From: Rhodococcus ruber
GTDB taxonomy: Bacteria > Actinomycetota > Actinomycetes > Mycobacteriales > Mycobacteriaceae
Assembly: GCF_027270735.1 (NCBI RefSeq)
Contig: NZ_JAPWIJ010000001.1
Location: forward strand, 705,098-769,097
Direction: 5' to 3'
Length of the DNA: 64,000 nucleotides
Shown piece after piece: positions 17,065 through 25,466 of the stretch (positions are counted from its first letter, which is position 1; every line of letters starts with the position of its first letter). The translations under genes were made by a program, and so were the position numbers. The notes below the pieces were generated by a model. The model had not been told where the DNA came from and ran no database searches. It worked only from the letters and a program-made list of their open reading frames with translations.

Positions 17065-18335
17065 CAGAGAACCACAGTGCGATAGATAACCACTCCGTGA
17101 TCGTCATCGGTGGCGGGCAGGCAGGTCTGTCCATCAGCTGGCACCTGACTCAGCGAGGCATCGAACACGTTGTGTTGGAGCGCGACACGATCGCGCACGA
17201 GTGGAAGGACTCCCGCTGGGACAACTTCACACTCGTAACTCCGAACTGGCAATGCGCACTGCCCGGATACTCCTACGACGGTGACGATCCCGACGGATTC
17301 ATGCAGCGCGACGAGGTGTACGCCTTCGTGCGCCGCTACGCCGAGAGCTTCGATGCACCGGTGCAAGAGCATGTTTCGGTGGACCAGGCCTTGCAATCAG
17401 CGGCGGGCGGCTTCGATCTGCAGACTTCAGCCGGACCGATGCACGCCGACCAGATCGTCGTTGCGGTCGGTGGCTACCACATCCCCACCATCCCGCGGTT
17501 CGCCGAGAAGCTGCCCCGTGACATCGTCCAGATCCACTCCTCCGAATACCGCGGCTCGCATCAGTTCCCGGACGGCGACGTACTGGTCGTCGGCACCGGA
17601 CAGTCCGGCGCGCAGATCGCCGAGGATCTGCACCTCGACGGCCGCCGCGTTCACCTGGTGGCCGGTACTGCTCCCCGTGTCGCTCGCTTTTATCGTGGCC
17701 GCGACTGTGTTGCCTGGCTGCACGACATGGGCGTCTACGATGTCTCCATCGAAGATCAACCCGGTGGCGTCGGCAAACGCGAGAACACGAACCACTACGT
17801 CACCGGACGTGACGGTGGTCGAGACATCGACCTGCGTGCATTCGCGACCGAGGGTATGCAGCTGTACGGCCGTCTGCTGGGCGTCGAGGACGGCGTGCTG
17901 CAGTTCGCGCCCACGCTCGAGGCGTCCCTCGATGCTGCGGACCGTGTTGCCGAAAGTATCAAGGACAACATCGACGCGTACATCGAGCGCGAGGGCATCA
18001 ACGCGCCCACCGAGGAGCGCTACGTACCGGTGTGGCGTCCTGAGGCCGAGAGCACCGAACTGGATCTCGCTACCTCCGACGTCACGGCCGTCGTGTGGTC
18101 GGTGGGCTTCCGTACCGACTATCGGTGGCTGAAGGTCGGGGCCTTCGACGGCGAGGGGCACCCGACGCACAATCGCGGCGTCACATCCGTTCCCGGCCTG
18201 TATTTCCTGGGCCTGCCGTGGCAGCACACGTGGGGTTCGGGACGTTTCGCCTCGGTGGCCCGTGACGCTGCGTTCCTGGCGGATCAGATCGGCCTCGAGA
18301 TCAGCGCCGCACAACCGCAGAGCCAGATGGTCTGA
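17061..18335 (+). CDS. nitH: NitH, flavin-dependent oxidoreductase of the MSMEG_0569 family (424 aa)
   Basis: This is an FAD-dependent monooxygenase-like enzyme. The FAD Rossmann motif is VIVIGGGQAGLS (about residues 13-24), and a second dinucleotide motif, DVLVVGTGQSGAQIAEDL, lies near residue 175, as in flavin-containing and Baeyer-Villiger-type monooxygenases. The C-terminal VPGLYFLGLPWQHTWGSGRF region is typical. In Nit1C clusters it probably oxidises the nitrile or cyanide-derived substrate, but this is inferred. It starts by ATGA overlap with nitG. The next gene, the second nitrilase-like protein, follows after 7 bp. Confidence 0.87.
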   Translation: MTENHSAIDNHSVIVIGGGQAGLSISWHLTQRGIEHVVLERDTIAHEWKDSRWDNFTLVTPNWQCALPGYSYDGDDPDGFMQRDEVYAFVRRYAESFDAPVQEHVSVDQALQSAAGGFDLQTSAGPMHADQIVVAVGGYHIPTIPRFAEKLPRDIVQIHSSEYRGSHQFPDGDVLVVGTGQSGAQIAEDLHLDGRRVHLVAGTAPRVARFYRGRDCVAWLHDMGVYDVSIEDQPGGVGKRENTNHYVTGRDGGRDIDLRAFATEGMQLYGRLLGVEDGVLQFAPTLEASLDAADRVAESIKDNIDAYIEREGINAPTEERYVPVWRPEAESTELDLATSDVTAVVWSVGFRTDYRWLKVGAFDGEGHPTHNRGVTSVPGLYFLGLPWQHTWGSGRFASVARDAAFLADQIGLEISAAQPQSQMV

Positions 18336-18342
18336 TCTCGAC

Positions 18343-19194
18343 GTGGCCCCCATCAAGATCGGCGCGCTGGCAGCGCATTTCGGCAGAGATGTCGATCGGG
18401 CCGTACTGAAGATCACGACGATCATTTCCAGTGCGGCCAGAGAGGGTATCGATCTCCTGGTGCTGCCCGACGCGTCCCTCGGGGGCTACATCGACAGTCT
18501 GAGCAATCCGGATCCCGCGGAGTTACCGCCGACGCTCGATCCGGACGGTCCCGAGCTGGCCACGATCATCGCGGCGGCAGGGGACATGACGGTCTGCATC
18601 GGCTACACCGAGTTGTCGAAAGGACTGCGATACAACGCTGCTGCATGCCTGACGGGTGACGGAATTCTCGGCAGTCACCGCAAGGTGCATCAGCCCCTCG
18701 GAGAGTCCTTGGCCTACGCGGCCGGCGACCGGTTCGAGGCCTTCGATACTCCGGTGGGGCGGATGGGCATGCTGATCGACTACGACAAGACGTTCCCGGA
18801 ATCGGCGCGCGCGTTGGCGCTCGACGGCGCGAGAATCATTGCGGCACTGTCGGCGTGGCCCGCCAGCGTCACCGATCGGGCGTCCTCACTGCCGAACGAC
18901 CGGCAGTCCAGGCTGTTCGATCTGTACGACGCCGCCAGGGCCGCGGAGAATCAGGTGGTGCTGGTGTCGTCGAACCAGACCGGAGTGATGGGGTCGTTAC
19001 GCTTCCTGGGGCAAGCGAAGATTGTCGGACCCGGTGGTGACGTCCTGGCGAAAACGTGGTCCAAAGGCGGCCTGGCCGTGCACGAGATCGATGTCGACGC
19101 CGAAGTGGACCGGGCCCGCAGAGGGTTGCACCACCTCGCCGAACGTCGTGTCGACGCCTACCCCAATTTGCTGCAGGAGAAGCCGGATCAGTGA
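18343..19194 (+). CDS. Nitrilase-like protein lacking the catalytic Cys and Glu (283 aa)
   Basis: This is a clear paralogue of the nitrilase two genes upstream (shared motifs KVHQPLGE, FDTPVGRMGM, GSLRF, KIVGPGG), but the catalytic cysteine is replaced by Asp146 (MGMLIDYDKTFPE) and the catalytic glutamate by Asp43 (LPDASLGGY). Lys114 is kept. Without a Cys nucleophile it cannot act as a normal C-N hydrolase, so a structural, regulatory or substrate-binding role beside NitC is more likely. The codon change is GAC in place of TGC and is read directly. GTG 18343 is the only reasonable start; its ribosome site is weak, consistent with coupling to nitH, 7 bp away. It overlaps the glycosyltransferase by GTGA. 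Confidence 0.85.
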   Translation: MAPIKIGALAAHFGRDVDRAVLKITTIISSAAREGIDLLVLPDASLGGYIDSLSNPDPAELPPTLDPDGPELATIIAAAGDMTVCIGYTELSKGLRYNAAACLTGDGILGSHRKVHQPLGESLAYAAGDRFEAFDTPVGRMGMLIDYDKTFPESARALALDGARIIAALSAWPASVTDRASSLPNDRQSRLFDLYDAARAAENQVVLVSSNQTGVMGSLRFLGQAKIVGPGGDVLAKTWSKGGLAVHEIDVDAEVDRARRGLHHLAERRVDAYPNLLQEKPDQ

Positions 19195-20270
19195 AGATCG
19201 CCCTGTTGACCTACTCGTCCAAGCCGCGTGGCGGCGTGGTGCACACGCTGGCCTTGGCCGAGGCGCTTGCGCGCTCCGGGCAGGACGTTTCGGTGTGGTC
19301 TCTCGGCCGCGACGGCGACAGTGAGTTCTTTCGTACCGTCGACCCCGCCGTCACCGTGCGGATGGTGCCGTTCCCTCAGCAGGAGGATGAGCCGCAGCGG
19401 GAGAACGAGAGCGTCGGTCAGCGGATACTGCGGTCGATAGATGTGCTGCGACAGTCGTTCACACCGGACGAGTACGACATCGTCCATGCTCAGGACTGTA
19501 TCTCCGCCAACGCCGTCGGTCGCTGTATCAGGACCATCCATCATCTCGACGAGTTCACCACGCCCGAACTGGCTGCGTGTCACGAACGCGCAATCACCGT
19601 GCCCTACGCGCGCATCTGTGTATCGGCTGCGGTGGCAACCGATGTTCGCCGCGGGTGGGGACTCGAACCCACGGTCATCGCCAACGGCGTCGACGCCGAG
19701 AGGTTCGCTGCCGCTGCGCAGTCCGGCCGAACGCACTGGCGTGACAAGCTCGGCCGATATGTGCTGGCGGTCGGCGGTATCGAGCCACGCAAGGGCAGTC
19801 TCGATCTGCTCGACGCCTTCGCCGGGCTGCCCGAGCGTAACGTGCAACTGGTGTTCGCCGGCGGCGAGACGCTGTTCGACTATCGCGACTATCGGACGGA
19901 ATTCGACCGTCGTGCAACCGAACTGGGAATCGAGCCGGTGATACTCGGAACCGTCGACGACGACGAACTGCCGCACCTCGTGGCGCAGTCCGCAGTGCTG
20001 CCGTTCTTCTCCACGAAGGAGGGTTTCGGCCTGGCCGCCATGGAGGCGCTCGCCGCGTCGATCCCGGTGGTGGCGCGCGATCTGCCGGTACTGCGAGAAG
20101 TGTTCGGAGACAGCGTGACCTACGCATCGTCGGTGGATGACATGTCGAGCGAGTTGAATCGTGTGTTGCACGAGCCGCGGGATCCACGACCGGGGCTGGC
20201 TCTGGCGCGCAGCCTCACCTGGAACGAGGCCGCACGTCGACACCTGGAGTTCTACTCCTCGCTCTTGTGA
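19191..20270 (+). CDS. Glycosyltransferase family 4, MSMEG_0565 family (359 aa)
   Basis: This is a GT-B fold retaining glycosyltransferase, soluble or membrane-peripheral. The N-terminal domain opens VKIALLTYSSKPRGGVVHTLALAEAL (acceptor side), and the C-terminal domain shows YVLAVGGIEPRKGSLDLLDAF and PFFSTKEGFGLAAMEALAASIPVVARDLPVLREV, the nucleotide-sugar-binding EX7E region. It is the last gene of the Nit1C-type operon and is restricted to this family of clusters, so a sugar may be added to the pathway intermediate or product. The acceptor is unknown. It starts at a GTGA overlap. Its last 19 bp overlap the convergent cyclase gene. Confidence 0.85.
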   Translation: MKIALLTYSSKPRGGVVHTLALAEALARSGQDVSVWSLGRDGDSEFFRTVDPAVTVRMVPFPQQEDEPQRENESVGQRILRSIDVLRQSFTPDEYDIVHAQDCISANAVGRCIRTIHHLDEFTTPELAACHERAITVPYARICVSAAVATDVRRGWGLEPTVIANGVDAERFAAAAQSGRTHWRDKLGRYVLAVGGIEPRKGSLDLLDAFAGLPERNVQLVFAGGETLFDYRDYRTEFDRRATELGIEPVILGTVDDDELPHLVAQSAVLPFFSTKEGFGLAAMEALAASIPVVARDLPVLREVFGDSVTYASSVDDMSSELNRVLHEPRDPRPGLALARSLTWNEAARRHLEFYSSLL

Positions 20271-21283
20271 CCGCCCCGTTTGTTGCGGCGGAGCGCATGC
20301 GGCTTGAGCTTGTGAAAGCCCTTGACCCGCAATGAGCGAATAGATTTGAGGTAGAACTCGGAATCGTGGCGGAGTTCCTCTGTCATGACCGTATCGACAA
20401 GTGTCGTGCCGGGATTGGCAGAGCTGGTCAGCCGCGCGGCAATGTTGACCACCGAGCCGTACAGATCGCCGTACCGGGCCAGTACCGGCCCCCAGGCCAG
20501 CCCGACCCGTAGGTCCGGCATGTCCTCCTGCTCATCGAACGCGTCCTGCAGGTCGAGGGCGATGTGGGCGGCATCCTCGGGTGTCTGCGCGCTGAACATC
20601 ACCTCGTCGCCGACGTTCTTGATCACCGAACCACGCCCGCGCGCAATGATATTGGTGGCCAGCGACTCGAACTCCTCGAGCAGGGTCGTCAACTCACCGA
20701 TGTCCAGCCGACGCGTCAAGCTGGTGTAGCCCACCATGTCGGCGAACCCGACGGCCATGGTGGGACTCTCGGTGGCGTCGTCGGGCGCGGCGATGGATCG
20801 ACCGGCGGCTGCAGCCAGGTGCCGACGCCAGGTGTATCCCTGGAGTGCCTCGAGGGTGGGGACGGTCTCTGCCGCTATCGCTCGGGCGTTGCGCCGAATC
20901 GCGTCGATGTCGTTCTTGTCGTCGTCACTGTCGATGATGCGCTCGAGTATGTGAGAGTTCACAACGCCCACTTGCCATTCCGCGAGCCTGGACATGGATT
21001 GCCCGAGCGTGCGCGCGATCGCGACCTCCATCTCGGGCTTGATCACCTTCTGCGCGGTGAGTGCAGTGATCAGCTTCAGAGCTTCCAGATCGGCGTCCGT
21101 GTAGACGAGTGCCTCGGTATCGGTGTGGATGGGGAAGCCCATCCCGATCCACAGGGCAATGACTCGCTCGAGCGGAATGCCGGACTTCTCGACGATGTCC
21201 GCACGGTTGTACTTGGGCTCTCCGCCCAGCAGATTCCGTTCGATTTCCGTCTGTACTACCGAGTTGATCTGGTTCTCAGGCAT
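20252..21283 (-). CDS. Class III adenylate/guanylate cyclase (343 aa)
   Basis: This is a cytosolic nucleotide cyclase that makes cAMP or cGMP. The N-terminal 150 residues hold a helical sensor-like region with a winged-helix-like stretch (YNRADIVEKSGIPLERVIALWIGMGFP). The catalytic domain covers about 180-330, with metal-binding Asp in GFADMVGYTSLTRRL and GSVIKNVGDEVMF and the transition-state Asn/Arg in YGSVVNIAARLTSSANPG. There are no membrane helices. The ATG at 21283 overlaps the stop of the upstream acyltransferase gene by 8 bp; an alternative ATG 33 bp further 5' lies inside that gene. Being last in the acyltransferase operon, it may tie second-messenger output to lipid synthesis, which is inference. 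Confidence 0.88.
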   Translation of the reverse strand: MPENQINSVVQTEIERNLLGGEPKYNRADIVEKSGIPLERVIALWIGMGFPIHTDTEALVYTDADLEALKLITALTAQKVIKPEMEVAIARTLGQSMSRLAEWQVGVVNSHILERIIDSDDDKNDIDAIRRNARAIAAETVPTLEALQGYTWRRHLAAAAGRSIAAPDDATESPTMAVGFADMVGYTSLTRRLDIGELTTLLEEFESLATNIIARGRGSVIKNVGDEVMFSAQTPEDAAHIALDLQDAFDEQEDMPDLRVGLAWGPVLARYGDLYGSVVNIAARLTSSANPGTTLVDTVMTEELRHDSEFYLKSIRSLRVKGFHKLKPHALRRNKRGGHKSEE

Positions 21284-22703
21284 ATCCCAACGTTCTGTCG
21301 AAATAGGAACGAACATCGTCCACGTACTCGTCGATCTTGTCGGGCTCCCAGTCCGTGGTGGGGATGGGCTCGCCGACGGTGACCCTGACCGTACCGGAGT
21401 GGACGGTGAAATCCTTTTTCCACATCACATCACCCGCGTTGTGGATGACGATGGGCACGATGGGGACACCCGCTTGCATAGCCAGGTGGAAGCCGCCCTT
21501 CTTGAATCGGCCGAGACGTGACGTCGGCATTCGCGTCCCCTCGGGTGCTATGGCGACGGAGATACCGCTGTGAAGCTTCTCGATTGCGGGACGCATCGCC
21601 TCGCGCGCTTGTGAGGGATCACCACGATCGACGTAGGCGACGTCGAAGATCCTGCCCAGCAGCGCGAATCGTGGGTCGCGTTCGAGTTCGCGTTTCGCCA
21701 CTGCGGTGATGTCTCGCCGGAGGATCGACGTGACGATGATCGAGTCGGCAGTGCTCTGGTGGTTGAACATGAAGACGGCCGGGCGGGCCGACCAGGCATT
21801 TTCTGTGCCGGTGACGTCGAGCTTCACGCCGGCCAGAGTGAGCGCGATGTCGGGCGCGATGGTGCTGGTGATGTTTGCACCGGTGCGGCGACTCCGCGTC
21901 AGAATGCCCAGCCCGAGTCCGATCGACGCGCTTGCGAGCACCGATCCGAGCGCCGCTGTGCTGCGTACGGCCGACGTGATGTCCGTGCCGCGCTTCGGGC
22001 TTTCCAACGTCAGAGCAGGCCACTTCTTCTTGGCGGCATAGCGCGCGAGATCGGGGTCCGGGTTGAGGGCGACGGGTCGTCCCACCGCCTCGAGCAGAGG
22101 CACGTCCTCGCCGCCGTTGGAGTAGGCGAAGCAGCCCGCCAAGTCGATGCCTTCACGTTCGGCGTAGTCGATCGCTGCCTGCGCCTTGCGCGGCCCCCAC
22201 AACGAGTCGCCGACGAGTTCGCCGGTGAGGATTCCATCGGTGACGACGGGGGTGGTGCACAGCAATTCCTCGAACATCATGTCCTGCTGCACCGGCAGTG
22301 CCTGGTACGGCGTGGCCGAGGTAGCCATCACCAGGCGATGTCCGGCATGCCGGTGCGCCTCGACGAGGGCACGGGCCTGCGGGAAGATCATCGGCGCAAT
22401 CTCGTTGCGGAACAGCGTGTATGCCTGTTCCATCAGATCTTCCTCCCGACGGCCCTCCAGACCGCGGACGGCCTTGCCCATCAAGTTGTCGACGGGGGAG
22501 TTGCGCATCCGCATCTCGACGACGGCGCTGGAGATCTCCCACAGCTCCTTCACCGTCACGTCGAGGGTTTTGAGACGCTCGAGAAAGACTGCGCGGGCCG
22601 AGAATCCGTTGATCAGGGTGCCGTCGAGATCGAAGAATGCCACGGTGTCTCGGCCCGGTGGTGCGGCGGCGATCGCGATCAGTCGATCGTCGAACTCGGT
22701 CAT
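21276..22703 (-). CDS. plsC: HAD-IB phosphatase fused to 1-acylglycerol-3-phosphate acyltransferase (475 aa)
   Basis: This bifunctional protein has an N-terminal HAD subfamily IB phosphatase (FFDLDGTLINGFSA, residues 22-35; DMMFEELL and GGEDVPLLEAVG downstream) and a C-terminal PlsC-type acyltransferase with NHQSTAD (the HX4D motif) and EGTR. It would acylate lysophosphatidate to phosphatidate; the HAD part may dephosphorylate a lipid or serine-phosphate intermediate. M. tuberculosis Rv2483c (plsC) has the same architecture. A hydrophobic segment (TAALGSVLASASIGLGLGIL) probably anchors it to the membrane. The start overlaps the plsB2 stop (ATGA), with GAGGAGAAC upstream. Confidence 0.88.
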   Translation of the reverse strand: MTEFDDRLIAIAAAPPGRDTVAFFDLDGTLINGFSARAVFLERLKTLDVTVKELWEISSAVVEMRMRNSPVDNLMGKAVRGLEGRREEDLMEQAYTLFRNEIAPMIFPQARALVEAHRHAGHRLVMATSATPYQALPVQQDMMFEELLCTTPVVTDGILTGELVGDSLWGPRKAQAAIDYAEREGIDLAGCFAYSNGGEDVPLLEAVGRPVALNPDPDLARYAAKKKWPALTLESPKRGTDITSAVRSTAALGSVLASASIGLGLGILTRSRRTGANITSTIAPDIALTLAGVKLDVTGTENAWSARPAVFMFNHQSTADSIIVTSILRRDITAVAKRELERDPRFALLGRIFDVAYVDRGDPSQAREAMRPAIEKLHSGISVAIAPEGTRMPTSRLGRFKKGGFHLAMQAGVPIVPIVIHNAGDVMWKKDFTVHSGTVRVTVGEPIPTTDWEPDKIDEYVDDVRSYFDRTLGYA

Positions 22704-24997
22704 GAATTGTTCTCCTCGGGGGCCGAGATCGGTTCTACCGCACGCAGCATCTGGTGGGCCATGTCTCGGATCGTGCGAACCTTGCGGGCCCACTCGTCGA
22801 TCTCGAGCGCAAAGTCTCTGCGCCGGCGCGCGACACCGTCGGAGCCGGAATCGACGAGATCCCTGTTCTCGGCCAATTGCAATGCAGTATCGAACAATTC
22901 GCCGGAGATGGACTCGCTGTGGTCGAGTTGCTGACGCAATCGCCTGGCCTGAGCGGCACCGAGGCATTCCGCGATGAACTTGGGCTTGTCGAACTCGCCG
23001 CTCTGCGGCAGCAGCATCAGCTGATCTGCCACCACCTGATACGCCTCGAAGATCGGCTGCAGTACGCGGTGCGCCAGGTGCAGATCCTGTGACTGCAGTT
23101 GGTGCGCAGCATAATCGGGGTCGCTGATCTTGGTTCGCCAGTCCGGGTCGATCAGGTCGACCTCGGATTCCAGTCGCTGCCCGAAGTCCTTCTTGTCGCC
23201 GAAGAAGAACTCGAACTTGAGCAGATCGCGCAATTGAAGCGCCGACTGCCACAGCGACTCCTGCGTCAGAGGTGCCGAATCGCCGCTGGTCGGCAGCACC
23301 ACCAGTTCTCCGATGGCACGCATGACGAAGAAGTGAATTGCGTTGTTACGGAAGAATGCTGCGACCAGATGCTTGTCCTGCGCCAGGTAGAACAGTGGCT
23401 CGGGACCATCGTCGAAACGCTTGACCACGTTGGCGTTGACCTGAGCGACGACGGCCGATCGCACCACATCGACGTCGGCGATGTCGACGCCGCCCGCGGT
23501 GGGCAGGTTGCGGCGTTTGATGTAGCGGGCGAGCGGGGCGATGATGGCCCACATCTCGTTGACGTTGAGTGCGCGATCCTCGATTCCCAGCAATGCCATC
23601 GTGACCAAGGCCGCCGGAGTCACCGGTGTGGCGTCGTTGATCGCGTGGGAGACGCCGAGCGCGATCTTCTGGACCGCGACTCGCTTGTCGGTGTTCTCGG
23701 CGACGATCGACGCCACCGACATCGGTTCGCCGAAGTTCAGATACACGTTGCCGCGCAACGTGCCCTGCGCACGGATGTACCCGATGGCCATCCGAATGCC
23801 CTCGGCCTGCTTCTTCGCCCCGTGCGATTCCTCGGCCATCGCGCCGACCTCGTGCAGACGGTCGTAGGTGATGGACGTCGGAACCAGATAGACATCCTCG
23901 GCGTCGCTCGACTCCAGGGCGTCGACCAGATAGGTGAGCAGGCCGAACCTCGGCGGGCGAAGCTTCCCGGTGCGGCTGCGTCCGCCTTCGATGTACCACT
24001 CGAGGTTGAACCGCTTGCTGAGCAGAAAACTCATGTACTGACGCAGCGTCCACTTGTAGATCGCGTCGGAGAACTTGCGCTGAATGAGCACGACGCCACT
24101 GCGTTTGGCGATCGGGCCCAGCGGCCAGAAGCCGACGTTGATGCCGCCCATGACGTGATTGAGCGGCAGCCCCTCGGCCAGCAGCGCCGGGCGTAGCACG
24201 AGCGGGTCGAGGTAGGAACGGTGATTGGGTAGGAACACCAACGGATAGTTCTTGTTGAGTTCGCGGACCTTCTGCAGCTGATCGCGATCGACGTCGACCT
24301 TGTACGCCCGCGAGAAATACGCTCCGAGGGTGCCCCACATCTCTACTGCCCGGCGGGTCTCGGTTGCGACCATCTCGCCGAGGATGTCGTTGACGCGCTT
24401 GTCGACTGCGTCGCGGTCCTGACCGACCTCGTCCGCGAGTGCGGTGATGCCGTCGTGGAACTTCTTCTGCTCCGTCATGTCCTCGACGACGAATCGCGGA
24501 ATCTTGTACTCGGATCCGATGACGCCACGCTCGGCCTTGTCCAACGCCAGACTGGCCTGGCGCAGGATGAACGACGAGAGCGAGGTGCCGCCGCCCCGTT
24601 CGAACCGATCCTGCAGATCACGGAGGGTCGCGGGCTCGCCGACCAACACCGCCGAATGATCGGGATCGTCGTTCGCGACCCACCGCTGCCATACCTGGGT
24701 TGGCTTGGACCGACCGCGCGGAGCGAAGATGCGGTGCAAAATGCCGTTCTTGCGATCGGACAGCGTCACGCGCAACGGAATGAGGAGCGGATCGTCGGCG
24801 TACCCGCGAACACTCTCGGCCAGTGAGGTTCTCGCTTCACCGGACAACACGACCGACGGCGGCCTCGGCTCGCCGTCGGGAGTGGTCGCATCGATCCACT
24901 GATTCAGAGCCTGAACCTCGAGGGTGGATTTGGCATCGAGCAAATACACGTGCGGACCGTCGCTGAGCGATTGTTCGTCCGCGTCGAGGTGGTACAT
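22700..24997 (-). CDS. plsB: Glycerol-3-phosphate 1-O-acyltransferase, PlsB2-like (765 aa)
   Basis: This is a membrane-associated enzyme that starts phospholipid synthesis by acylating glycerol-3-phosphate. The acyltransferase core shows LPNHRSYLDPLVL (HX4D) near residue 260, EGGRSRTGKLRPP, and LVPTSITYDRLHE. The length and the long N- and C-terminal flanks match mycobacterial PlsB2. It begins the operon plsB2-plsC-cyclase. About 300 bp of its upstream region precede a complex palindrome that could be an operator. The start ATG is followed by MYHLDADEQ; no strong upstream ribosome site is seen. Confidence 0.9.
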   Translation of the reverse strand: MYHLDADEQSLSDGPHVYLLDAKSTLEVQALNQWIDATTPDGEPRPPSVVLSGEARTSLAESVRGYADDPLLIPLRVTLSDRKNGILHRIFAPRGRSKPTQVWQRWVANDDPDHSAVLVGEPATLRDLQDRFERGGGTSLSSFILRQASLALDKAERGVIGSEYKIPRFVVEDMTEQKKFHDGITALADEVGQDRDAVDKRVNDILGEMVATETRRAVEMWGTLGAYFSRAYKVDVDRDQLQKVRELNKNYPLVFLPNHRSYLDPLVLRPALLAEGLPLNHVMGGINVGFWPLGPIAKRSGVVLIQRKFSDAIYKWTLRQYMSFLLSKRFNLEWYIEGGRSRTGKLRPPRFGLLTYLVDALESSDAEDVYLVPTSITYDRLHEVGAMAEESHGAKKQAEGIRMAIGYIRAQGTLRGNVYLNFGEPMSVASIVAENTDKRVAVQKIALGVSHAINDATPVTPAALVTMALLGIEDRALNVNEMWAIIAPLARYIKRRNLPTAGGVDIADVDVVRSAVVAQVNANVVKRFDDGPEPLFYLAQDKHLVAAFFRNNAIHFFVMRAIGELVVLPTSGDSAPLTQESLWQSALQLRDLLKFEFFFGDKKDFGQRLESEVDLIDPDWRTKISDPDYAAHQLQSQDLHLAHRVLQPIFEAYQVVADQLMLLPQSGEFDKPKFIAECLGAAQARRLRQQLDHSESISGELFDTALQLAENRDLVDSGSDGVARRRRDFALEIDEWARKVRTIRDMAHQMLRAVEPISAPEENNS

Positions 24998-25296
24998 CGA
25001 GGCTCCTGTTCCGTACCTACAGAAGAAGGCACGTCGCCAGGCTACGCGGGAGATACCGGCCGCGAGGGCGGTTCGGCGAGGTGGTCACGGGACGAAATTT
25101 CTCGACGACGCGCACGGCTACTCGCCGGTACCCGACCGGTAGTCGATGTGACGTTCGGTGGCCCGGAGTGGAGCTTGCGGAACGACCACAGGCACTTTTC
25201 GGGAGTGAATGTTACGTCGAGTGGACTTGGCGGGCGTTCGGAAGGACTCTCGTATAGAGTTGGGGTCATCGGCTTTCTCGGCCACCAAATCTAAGT
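24998..25296. other. Gene-free upstream region shared by plsB2 operon and the divergent gene
   Basis: This stretch together with the palindrome to its right forms a 469 bp gap between divergent genes. A TATAGA hexamer at 25253-25258, with a distant TTGGCG 20 bp before it, is the only promoter-like pair I see, and the spacing is long. No small ORF with a ribosome site is evident. Confidence 0.4.
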
Positions 25297-25343
25297 GTTA
25301 ATCCAAGTAACAGTTACTTGAGGTTACAGTTACTTGGATTAAC
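25297..25343. promoter_or_regulatory. Nested inverted repeat, candidate operator
   Basis: GTTAATCCAAGTAAC (25297-25311) is the exact inverse of GTTACTTGGATTAAC (25329-25343), separated by 17 bp. Within it, CAAGTAAC-A-GTTACTTG (25304-25320) is itself a perfect palindrome, and CAGTTACTTG occurs twice as a direct repeat (25311-25320, 25328-25337). This looks like two adjacent dimer sites for a repressor acting on the plsB2 operon, on the divergent gene, or on both. The cognate regulator is unknown. Confidence 0.65.
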
Positions 25344-25466
25344 AGACACTTCCGCAATACCCCACCGAAGGCGTGCGGTCGACGTGGTTCCGCGCCCGGT
25401 CGAAGACATCGGCCGAGTATCTGTGCGACAGTATTCGCAAACACTTTCGAGAAAGGCCGGTAGTCG

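Noticed and set aside
19654..19680. Sequence resembling a tRNA T-arm (GTGGGTTCGAGTCCCCAC on the minus strand)
   Set aside because: It lies within the glycosyltransferase coding region and the rest of a tRNA cloverleaf is missing; the stem offsets do not fit a T-arm.
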